Below are positions 19,728-25,640 of a DNA stretch of 50,493 nt, piece after piece. The stretch comes from Gemella cuniculi DSM 15828. GTDB taxonomy: Bacteria; Bacillota; Bacilli; Staphylococcales; Gemellaceae. The position numbers were made by a program, and so were the translations under genes. The notes below the pieces were generated by a model that did no database searches, was not told the DNA's origin, and saw nothing but the letters and a program-made list of their open reading frames with translations. Positions within the stretch are counted from its first letter, which is position 1. Each line of letters begins with the position of its first letter. The DNA lies in assembly GCF_000425665.1 (NCBI RefSeq), contig NZ_AUDW01000022.1, positions 1-50,493 on the forward strand, given 5' to 3'.

Positions 19728-20087
19728 ATGCTTTATATTTACGAATACCCTACTTGTTCTACATGTAAGAAAGCAAAAAAATTATTGACTGAACACAATG
19801 TTGAAGCCATATATTTTAATGTCAAAGAAACAACACCAACAGTAGAAGATTTCAAAAAAATATTAAATACTTTTAATATTCCACTAAAAAAATTATTTAA
19901 CACTAGTGGTTTGGTTTACAAAGAGTTAAATTTAAAAGATAAACTACCTACACTTTCTATTGAAGAATCACTTAAACTTCTTACAGAAAATGGAATGTTA
20001 ATCAAACGTCCCTTAGCGTTTGATTTTGAAAATGACATATTACTTCTTGGCTTTAAAGAAGAAAACTGGGAAACAGCACTTTTATAA
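19728..20087 (+). CDS. ArsC/Spx-like family protein (YusI-like)
   Basis: 119-residue thioredoxin-fold protein with a CSTC redox pair near the N-terminus (YEYPTCSTCKKAKK) and IKRPLAFD near residue 90, as in the ArsC/Spx/MgsR family. Length and the CxxC pair match YusI-like members annotated as arsenate reductase family. Spx-like transcriptional control is not excluded. No arsenic genes are nearby, so a true arsenate reductase role is doubtful. RBS GAAAGGAGAATTT. Confidence 0.85.
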   Translation: MLYIYEYPTCSTCKKAKKLLTEHNVEAIYFNVKETTPTVEDFKKILNTFNIPLKKLFNTSGLVYKELNLKDKLPTLSIEESLKLLTENGMLIKRPLAFDFENDILLLGFKEENWETALL

Positions 20088-20109
20088 ATTAAAAAGTATC
20101 AAATAACTC

Positions 20110-20138
20110 TTGCTATTTATTTTCAAAAATGATATAAT
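20110..20138 (+). promoter_or_regulatory. rplS promoter
   Basis: TTGCTA (20110-20115), 17 bp, TATAAT (20133-20138) with an extended TGA before the -10. Start of transcription is expected near 20145, leaving an 80-nt leader. Confidence 0.8.
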
Positions 20139-20144
20139 CATAAA

Positions 20145-20215
20145 GATGTGAAAACATTAATTACGATGTTCCTCTGCTAATCTAAGTATTAATAATGAAC
20201 ATTTTGTAAAAAAGG
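20145..20215 (+). promoter_or_regulatory. Candidate L19 autoregulatory leader
   Basis: The rplS leader contains a small hairpin (AACAT ... ATGTT), the segment GTTCCTCTGC, and a later GAACATTTTGT that can pair with the first part. This position and content fit the ribosomal protein L19 leader found before rplS in Firmicutes. A covariance-model search would confirm. Confidence 0.5.
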
Positions 20216-20224
20216 AGAAAGATA

Positions 20225-20569
20225 ATGAGCAAAATCATTGAAGCGATTACTAAGTCGCAATTAAGAACAGATATTCCTGAATTTAAAGCTGGGGATACAG
20301 TAAGAGTACACGTACGTATCGTTGAAGGTGGACGTGAGCGTATCCAACAATTTGAAGGAGTAGTTATTAAACGTCGTGGTGGTGGAATTTCTGCTACTTA
20401 TACTGTACGTAAAATTTCAAATGGAGTTGGTGTTGAAAGAACATTCCCAGTACATACTCCAAAAGTTGAGAAAATTGAAGTAGTACGTAAAGGTAAAGTT
20501 AGACGTGCTAAATTATATTACTTACGTAATCTACGTGGTAAAGCTGCTCGTATTAAAGAAGTACGATAA
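20225..20569 (+). CDS. rplS: 50S ribosomal protein L19
   Basis: 114 residues, full family length, with the conserved [37 protein letters not shown] and [15 protein letters not shown] segments. L19 sits at the 30S-50S interface. The last 17 coding bases overlap the left attachment repeat of the integrated element, so the coding sequence stays intact, while the natural downstream sequence is displaced to 34,557 onward. RBS AAAGGAGAAAGATA. Confidence 0.98.
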   Translation: MSKIIEAITKSQLRTDIPEFKAGDTVRVHVRIVEGGRERIQQFEGVVIKRRGGGISATYTVRKISNGVGVERTFPVHTPKVEKIEVVRKGKVRRAKLYYLRNLRGKAARIKEVR

Positions 20570-20571
20570 AA
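20553..20571. repeat. attL (19-bp core)
   Basis: TTAAAGAAGTACGATAAAA spans the last codons and stop of rplS and recurs once at 34538-34556 in the same orientation beside the integrase gene. It is the left junction of the element. Confidence 0.9.
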
Positions 20572-20579
20572 AGAATTTA

Positions 20580-20617
20580 TAAAAAGCCCTATTACATCAA
20601 GTTTTAGGGCTTTTAAT
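20580..20617 (+). terminator. Element-borne terminator for rplS
   Basis: A 9-bp stem (20582-20590 with 20606-20614) is followed by a T-rich run, 13 bp after the rplS stop. It lies inside the element, so the inserted DNA supplies a replacement terminator for the host gene. Confidence 0.85.
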
Positions 20618-20622
20618 TTTGA

Positions 20623-20644
20623 AATAGTAACTATATTGTAACTA
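20623..20644 (+). repeat. Left arm-type repeat with paired GTAACTA
   Basis: Two GTAACTA heptamers lie 11 bp apart within a 22-bp block that recurs with few changes at 34418-34439, at the other end. This is the pattern of arm-type integrase binding sites. Function is inferred. Confidence 0.6.
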
Positions 20645-20667
20645 CCTACCACGTATTAAAGAAATAA
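20643..20667 (-). repeat. 25-bp inverted repeat, left copy
   Basis: A perfect 25-bp match in opposite orientation to 33235-33259, with core CTTTAATACGTGGTAG. An 18-bp copy is at 28867-28884. Probable integrase or excisionase arm site. Confidence 0.8.
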
Positions 20668-20675
20668 GATGAAAG

Positions 20676-20699
20676 TAAGACGGATTTTAAACCGTCTTA
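20676..20699 (-). terminator. Hairpin after hicB
   Basis: An 8-bp stem (20676-20683 with 20692-20699) follows the hicB stop, with a weak T-rich tail on the minus strand. Confidence 0.55.
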
Positions 20700-20702
20700 T
20701 AT

Positions 20703-21098
20703 TTATACTCCTAACTCATTTTTCAAAGCCTGCTGCAATACTTGCGAAAAATTAACCTTTCTTTCTTTTCCTAAGTCTACCAACCATTTTGGTAAAGTAA
20801 CCATTTTATTAACTGATTTATTTTCTTCTTTACGTCTGACAAATTCAGTATCAACATTGATTAATTGTAATTGCTGATTTTCGTTTAAATTACTTTGTAA
20901 TTCTTGATAAGTACTTGATTTAGGTATATTCTTTTTTTCATCTTCCAACACTAATAAATAACCCTCTAGTGCGTCCTTACTCATATATAAAGCTTCTTCC
21001 AAATTATCTCCAAAAGTGATACATCCTTTTAAGTCTGGAAATGTAATATCTATATAGTCATTTTCTTGAGTAAATACTGCATAATACATATATTTCAT
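20703..21098 (-). CDS. HicB-type antitoxin
   Basis: 131 residues. The N-terminal HicB partial RNase H fold (YYAVFTQENDYIDITFPDLK, GCITFGDNLEEALYMSKDAL, EGYLLVLEDE) neutralises the toxin. The C-terminal part (NKMVTLPKWLVDLGKERKVN then FSQVLQQALK) looks like a ribbon-helix-helix DNA-binding domain for autoregulation. It lies 28 bp after hicA with its own RBS (AGGAGGTTAGCAC). It is the leftmost gene of the element, next to attL, a cargo position. Confidence 0.9.
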   Translation of the reverse strand: MKYMYYAVFTQENDYIDITFPDLKGCITFGDNLEEALYMSKDALEGYLLVLEDEKKNIPKSSTYQELQSNLNENQQLQLINVDTEFVRRKEENKSVNKMVTLPKWLVDLGKERKVNFSQVLQQALKNELGV

Positions 21099-21126
21099 GT
21101 GCTAACCTCCTAAAAGTCAAGGGTCT

Positions 21127-21309
21127 TTATTTTAAGCCCGCTTGTTTTAATATCTTATCTGCTGTACCTTTTGGTAAGTCTTTTTTAGGGTGTGGTACAG
21201 TAATAAGATAATCTTTGTTAGGGTGCTTAAAATGGTGGGGACTGCCTTTTATTCTGACTTCTTTCCAACCTAGTTTATTAAGCTGTTTTATTAATTCTTT
21301 CGAACTCAT
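21127..21309 (-). CDS. HicA-type mRNA interferase toxin
   Basis: 60 residues with the double-stranded-RNA-binding-like fold of HicA. The N-terminus SSKELIKQLNKLGWKEVR and the catalytic His region GSPHHFKHP (about 22-30), then ITVPHPKKDLPKGTADKIL, match the family. HicA cleaves mRNA independently of ribosomes when free of HicB. Toxin-first order is typical of hicAB. It could stabilise the element in the population or act in defence. Confidence 0.92.
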   Translation of the reverse strand: MSSKELIKQLNKLGWKEVRIKGSPHHFKHPNKDYLITVPHPKKDLPKGTADKILKQAGLK

Positions 21310-21333
21310 GAGTTTTACCTCCTAACAATATAT

Positions 21334-21362
21334 ATTATAACATATGTTAAAACATATGTAAA
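21334..21362 (-). promoter_or_regulatory. hicAB promoter with palindromic operator
   Basis: TTTACA (21357-21362), 17 bp, TATAAT (21334-21339). The spacer holds two copies of the palindrome ACATATGT (21340-21347 and 21352-21359), one turn apart centre to centre, a natural binding site for a HicB ribbon-helix-helix dimer pair. Confidence 0.75.
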
Positions 21363-21414
21363 ATTTTTAATATAATTTTATAACAACATTTTTTCGGGCA
21401 TTATATTTTATACC

Positions 21415-21632
21415 TAAGCAATTCTAAGCATTATATATATTTTTTACCTTAGCATTTCTTAGCAATTTTTATCTAAATATTAAGTTTTGCATAGTTTCCA
21501 AAAGATACTTATTGATATAATAACCTTTATAATTCTACTTAAAATTAAAAAGCTTTTATTTGGGTTTTAAGCTGTGTATTTTATCGTTGGTAGTTTTCCC
21601 CAATCAAAAAACTTTCTGAAAGGCTCTGACGT
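21415..21632. repeat. Left-end repeat blocks shared with the right end
   Basis: Block A (21415-21432, TAAGCAATTCTAAGCATT) has a related copy at 21451-21469. Block B (21611-21632) contains GAAAGGCTCTGACGT. Both recur in the same order and orientation at 33067-33084 and 33111-33132 with three mismatches each. The stretch 21363-21680 has no gene. Confidence 0.6.
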
Positions 21633-21680
21633 TTAAATTATGAGGTGTTTTTTTGTGTTATTGCTAGCAAAATGGAAAAA

Positions 21681-21716
21681 ATAAAAAAACATTGCTAATA
21701 TTTAGTAGCAATGTTA
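21681..21716 (-). terminator. Terminator after the scaffold-like gene
   Basis: A perfect 10-bp stem (21689-21698 with 21706-21715) is followed on the minus strand by seven Ts. Confidence 0.85.
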
Positions 21717-21784
21717 AAAATTTATAAAAGGTTTTTATTTTTTTAATAAGGGAAAAACAACAGTTTTGGCAAAGTTCACTATCA

Positions 21785-22309
21785 TTATATCATGTTTTTA
21801 GAAATATAGATACGTGCTTTATTTATATTACTTTCAAAAATATCAAAATAGTTAATACTTACTTTTTCAACAATGTCGTTCATTTCTTTTATTTCTTTGA
21901 AAAAATCATCATGCTGTTTTTTCTGTTTCTCGTCTAGTTTTTTAGCTTCGTTTGTTATTTCCTCTAATTTGCTATTAATCAAACTTTTTAAATTCTCATT
22001 AAATGTCTTTTCTTCGTTCTTTTCTTTTTCGTTCCGTTTTTTTGCTAAATAGTCGCTTATTACTTGAACTTGAGAATTACAGAAGTTTTCTTTTTCTACT
22101 TTGATATTTTCTAAAATTTCTACCAATGATTTTACTTCTTTTTCTAATTCTTCTATTTTTGTAGATTTATCTTTTCTTTCTTGAATTGTACTAACTTCTG
22201 ACTTTTCCACCTGTTCCAATTCGTTTTTCTTCTCTTGATATTCATTTTCAAGATTTGAAATATCACTATTATAGCTATTTAATTTTGATTTTATTTCTTG
22301 AATTTCCAT
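21785..22309 (-). CDS. Coiled-coil protein, scaffold-like position
   Basis: 174 residues, very rich in Lys, Glu and Asn, and predicted almost entirely as a long coiled coil (about 1-160); no enzyme motif and no membrane helix. It lies two genes after the phage head-gene remnant, which is where phages carry their capsid scaffolding protein. In satellites a scaffold homologue can redirect capsid size, so this is a candidate, but the call rests on position and helical character only. RBS TAGGAGATAATAAAA. Confidence 0.6.
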   Translation of the reverse strand: MEIQEIKSKLNSYNSDISNLENEYQEKKNELEQVEKSEVSTIQERKDKSTKIEELEKEVKSLVEILENIKVEKENFCNSQVQVISDYLAKKRNEKEKNEEKTFNENLKSLINSKLEEITNEAKKLDEKQKKQHDDFFKEIKEMNDIVEKVSINYFDIFESNINKARIYISKNMI

Positions 22310-22321
22310 TTTTATTATCTC

Positions 22322-22519
22322 CTATATATTTAATTTTTTCAATAACTCTTTATACATATTATCCTTTACATTTTCTTTGTTTTTTTCTTCTAATTTTTTA
22401 AAATCTCTTGTATCTCCATAGGGTGTTTTTTTAAATTCTATTTTTTCATCTAGATTAGTAACATTAGTATACAGTGACCACTCCCCGTTTTTAAAATAAA
22501 TACCAACCTCTTTTACCAT
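22322..22519 (-). CDS. Small phage-like protein of unknown function
   Basis: 65 residues, not recognised. It begins with a beta-rich stretch (VGIYFKNGEWSLYTNVT) and ends in charged helices. The ATG is chosen because AGGAGG lies 8 nt upstream; an in-frame GTG 9 bp earlier is less likely. It sits between the minor-head remnant and the coiled-coil gene, as small hypothetical genes do in phage head operons. Confidence 0.65.
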   Translation of the reverse strand: MVKEVGIYFKNGEWSLYTNVTNLDEKIEFKKTPYGDTRDFKKLEEKNKENVKDNMYKELLKKLNI

Positions 22520-22625
22520 TGTTTGCACCTCCTATATTGATTTTTACCGTTATTTATAGTATAATGAAAGTAATAAAAGAAGTAATCTTGTTCCCCTTAA
22601 TCACTTTTGGTGATTGGAATGATGG

Positions 22626-23237
22626 TTACTTCTTTTTAGTTAGTAAACTTACTAATGAATTTTCACGTTTTACTATAACTGTGTCAACTTTTCTACGACC
22701 GCTTTTATATATACTATATAGTTGATTTAAAACTTCTTTATCGCTAAGTTTTGTTTTCGTCAAATCTAATATGAAATTATCTGCTTGTTTTTTTGATTTT
22801 CTCATATTATTATCTATTACATTTTTACCTTCACCCTCAATTTCTTTCAAATCAAATTTTTTATTCTTAATTATGTAATCAGGTGTAGGAATTCCCAGCG
22901 GATAATTTACCCTAGGTACCATTTGAACATGAGTACCTAATTTATTAGCTAACCATTCAGCTACTTCTTTTTCTTTTTTAGAATAACTTAAAACAACATG
23001 TTTCTCATCAACAAAATACTTTATTCCACTATGTTCCCAATATTCCATATCGGTTACTTTAGGTTTATCAAAACTTTTCAACCATTTAGTTTTTACACTT
23101 TTATAAGGCAATTCTTTTGTTTCTTCTTTTTTATCATACCTTACTTTTTTTGTATGAACATCTTGCCTTACACCTTTTTTAGAAATATATTCAACAGTAC
23201 ACCTGCAATTCCTATGCCGCCTGTATACATCTCTATC
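22626..23237 (-). pseudogene. 3' remnant of a phage minor head protein with a C-terminal nuclease-like domain
   Basis: The reading frame is open from 23237 (just after a TAG) but has no good start; TTG at 23111 has no convincing RBS. The first residues (VYRRHRNCRCTVEYISKKG, then VRQDVHTKK) resemble the C-terminal end of SPP1 gp7/Mu F-type head morphogenesis proteins. The remaining 160 residues contain GIPTPDYI and KFDLKEIEG, a PD-(D/E)xK-like arrangement resembling the CdiA C-terminal tRNase-type domain often fused to such head proteins. The N-terminal head domain is gone. It is probably a deletion remnant; a separately expressed nuclease cannot be ruled out. Confidence 0.65.
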
Positions 23238-23246
23238 CTATTGATT

Positions 23247-23318
23247 TTTCGCGCGAGAAAAAATGTACAGTGACGGCGTGAAGGTCAGCCGAAACCGAGG
23301 GGAGGGAGTCACCCCCCC
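23247..23318. other. GC-rich cos/pac-like patch
   Basis: In DNA otherwise near 25-30% G+C, this stretch has the 8-bp palindrome TCGCGCGA, then GTGACGGCGTGAAGGTCAGC, then an imperfect palindromic G/C run (GGGAGTCACCCCCCC). It lies between the late regulator and the head remnant, where a phage packaging start would lie. Terminase recognition is inferred, not shown. Confidence 0.4.
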
Positions 23319-23320
23319 AT

Positions 23321-23375
23321 AAACCTTGATAAATCAATGTTTTTGAAATTATTCTTCTTCAAAACCTTGATAAAT
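23321..23375. repeat. 14-bp direct repeat beside the GC-rich patch
   Basis: AAACCTTGATAAAT occurs at 23321-23334 and 23362-23375, centre spacing 41 bp (about four helical turns). It may be a protein-binding pair flanking the putative packaging site. Confidence 0.5.
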
Positions 23376-23404
23376 TAGGTTTTTTAGACCAAAAATCACT
23401 TTTT

Positions 23405-23836
23405 TTACATTTTTTTCGATTTTTTTTCAATTTTTTTGTGATTTTCATTAAAAATTGTATATAATTCTTCTTTTATCACCTTTAATTGCCTTTGTACTGT
23501 TCTTTCAGATGTATACATTATTGTTGATATTTCTTTTATTAAAAAATTTCTTGTTTATCTCAACTCAACTATTTTATACTTGAGTTCATTAGTTTCTTTT
23601 AAATGATTTTTGTAACTATCTAATAAGTTCAATACGTTTCTATCTTTTTCATAATCATAGTCGCTAAACTTACTAATTAGATTATTATCATACTCATTAC
23701 TATTATTGTTGCTTATAAGATTATCATTGTTATTATCTAGTTTATTGATTAAATATATTTCTAGTTGTCTTTTTATTTTCTTATGTGCTTCTAAATAAAA
23801 GTCTATATCGTTAAGGGTGTATTTAAAATCATACAT
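23405..23836 (-). pseudogene. Phage late-transcription regulator (RinA/ArpU-like) broken by an in-frame TAA
   Basis: The first 93 codons end at TAA (23555-23557), but the same frame continues for 50 more codons, encoding NFLIKEISTIMYTSERTVQR and QLKVIKEELY, a clear helix-turn-helix of the sigma-region-4-like type used by RinA/ArpU/DUF1492 late regulators. Together the parts give a 143-residue protein of normal size for that group. A point mutation making TAA at the junction (VELR-stop-TRNF) is the simplest explanation. The N-terminal part may still be translated. Confidence 0.65.
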
Positions 23837-23843
23837 AAGCTAT

Positions 23844-24386
23844 CTATTTTCGGCGATATAGTACAGCTGTAACGCTATCATGTGCGTATTGAAATGCTTT
23901 TAATACTTTTCTAATGGTGTGCGTTGTACCTTGTCCGTTTAATATATTATCGTTGTTTATTAATTCACTTTTCATTACTTCAACTAGTTGGTTTGCTTTA
24001 TCATCTATTCTCCTTTCACGCAACAGAATATTTTCAAGGTTATCAACTAATGGTTTAGCTTGTTTATATAGTTCTTCTATTTCTTCTGTAATTGAATTTT
24101 CAATTTCTTTTATTTTTGAAAAGTATTCATCGCCATTATATATGGGTTGATTCAGGTTTTCAAGTCTATTTTGGATAAATTCTTTTTCTTTCTTTTTTTC
24201 ATCGATTTTTGTTTTTATTTTATTGAAAGTTTTAAAATCATTGTTTCGCTCTGCTTCTGTACGTTCTTTTATTAAATTACTGATTTCATTTTGATTTTTT
24301 TGTAACTCTTTTTTTACTTCTTCTTTTGCTTTTTCTCTATCCTCAATCAAGCTATTTATTTCTTTTTCTAAGTCTTCTATTTTCAT
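23844..24386 (-). CDS. Coiled-coil protein of unknown function
   Basis: 180 residues, not recognised. Residues 1-95 are a charged heptad-rich coiled coil. The middle (GDEYFSKIKEIENSITEEIE) continues helical, and the end is a compact segment (HTIRKVLKAFQYAHDSVTAV, then LYRRK). It has RBS AAAGGATT and lies 7 bp before the late-regulator pseudogene. It may be structural or interfere with a helper phage, but nothing in the sequence decides this. Confidence 0.6.
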   Translation of the reverse strand: MKIEDLEKEINSLIEDREKAKEEVKKELQKNQNEISNLIKERTEAERNNDFKTFNKIKTKIDEKKKEKEFIQNRLENLNQPIYNGDEYFSKIKEIENSITEEIEELYKQAKPLVDNLENILLRERRIDDKANQLVEVMKSELINNDNILNGQGTTHTIRKVLKAFQYAHDSVTAVLYRRK

Positions 24387-24521
24387 TTTTTTTAATCCTT
24401 TCTTTTTTCTTACTTAAAATTACAAGCCATTTAAAAGCCGTTTAAGCCGTCTATTTTTATTTTTGATTAATATATTAGTCTAACAACTTACTACGTTGAT
24501 ATTTTCTATCGATTTTGACTT

Positions 24522-25070
24522 TTAACGGCTTGTTTGTTTTGTTCCACCTATTTCCTCAATTGCCTTTTTAGTTTCGATAATTTCATCTAAATAATTAAGA
24601 TTAAAGCTATAAGGCCTGTTACTGCTCTTAACCTTATCACGTGAATAGTCCATGGGTTTTATTTGGTTAGCTTCTGATTGTAACTTTTCTAACAACTCAA
24701 GTCTATCTTGTAAGATTTCTAACAACATTTGGTTTTGGTCTAATGAGGTAGTCTCGTTGTTCATTCGTTGTTCAACTGCTTTTTTCGTTTTTCGTTCACT
24801 GTTCAACCGTGGGGTGGTTCTCTCATTCTCATCTTGTTTAATTAGTCCTTTCTTTTCTAAATAGTTGTTTAATTTCTCAATATGCTTATTTAATACCCTA
24901 AGTTCAGAAGCGGTTTTAATTTGCCTTTTCATTTCAATAAATATAGTTTTCACAATTTCTTTATCTTCATCAGTAATTGAACTTAAATATCCGTCCACCG
25001 CTTCCGTTAGTTCCTCGGTGGGGTTGTCTAAATATTTCTCAATCAAGTTATTTAATTGTGAATATCTCAT
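24522..25070 (-). CDS. Unknown satellite protein
   Basis: 182 residues, not recognised; helical and polar. A basic middle part around 85-105 (RTTPRLNSERKTKKAVEQR) is followed by a coiled-coil stretch with LLEILQDRLELLEKL. The start overlaps the upstream stop (TAATG) and has AGGAGAAAAGCACTA before it, so translation is coupled to the preceding small gene. Confidence 0.6.
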   Translation of the reverse strand: MRYSQLNNLIEKYLDNPTEELTEAVDGYLSSITDEDKEIVKTIFIEMKRQIKTASELRVLNKHIEKLNNYLEKKGLIKQDENERTTPRLNSERKTKKAVEQRMNNETTSLDQNQMLLEILQDRLELLEKLQSEANQIKPMDYSRDKVKSSNRPYSFNLNYLDEIIETKKAIEEIGGTKQTSR

Positions 25071-25276
25071 TAGTGCTTTTCTCCTATATGTAATATTGCT
25101 TTAGTCGGTTCTTTCCTAACACTTTCAGATATATATTTAATATCTAGCAATAACTCATCTTCTGCTAATTCCTCTTGTATATATTTATTAACACAAGTAG
25201 TAAGACTGTAAAACTTCTTAGGTCTTCCGTTGATTTCAATTAATTCTTCTGTTATTTCTTCAACTCTTTTTATCAT
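25070..25276 (-). CDS. Small unknown protein downstream of the origin
   Basis: 68 residues, not recognised, with MIKRVEEITEELIEINGRPK followed by an acidic helical middle. RBS AAAGGTGGTGATTAA is strong. It is the first gene after the iteron region on the minus strand. Confidence 0.6.
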   Translation of the reverse strand: MIKRVEEITEELIEINGRPKKFYSLTTCVNKYIQEELAEDELLLDIKYISESVRKEPTKAILHIGEKH

Positions 25277-25294
25277 TTAATCACCACCTTTCTA

Positions 25295-25640
25295 TTTTTT
25301 AGGGAACTTTTTAAGAATACTATTACATCAACGTTTATAAAGGTTTTTCCTTTTTTTGTTCCATAAAGTTCACCTAATTTTTGCAACAGTGAACCTTGTT
25401 CAGCTTTGGTAATATAATGTTTTCGCTGCAAAAAGTTCGCAGTTCCCTTTTTTCGTTTAAATTCTTTTTTATATTATGTATATGTATTGTAAGACTATTA
25501 TTTTTATTTTCTTATTAATTTAATAAAAATAAAAGAACCGTGAACTTTTTAAACCATCAATGTTGTTATACCAGGGTTTTGAGTCGGTTCACTTTTCGTT
25601 TTTTTTAGTGAACTTAGGAGAACTTTTGGGGAACTTTCTT
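25295..25640. other. Candidate iteron-type replication origin
   Basis: About ten copies of a GTGAACTTTTT-like motif occur in both orientations on either side of an A/T-only core (25455-25535). Examples are GGGAACTTTTTA at 25302, AAAGTTCACC near 25366, AAAAGTTCGC near 25431, CCGTGAACTTTTT near 25539, CGGTTCACTTTT near 25585, AGTGAACTTAGG near 25607, AGAACTTTTGG near 25619 and GGAACTTTC near 25630. Iterons beside the primase/helicase gene around a melting region are the layout of satellite origins. Confidence 0.7.

Noticed and set aside
19728-20087. Arsenate reductase as a specific function
   Set aside because: The CxxC thioredoxin-like fold is shared with Spx/YusI proteins and no ars genes are nearby, so only the family is stated.
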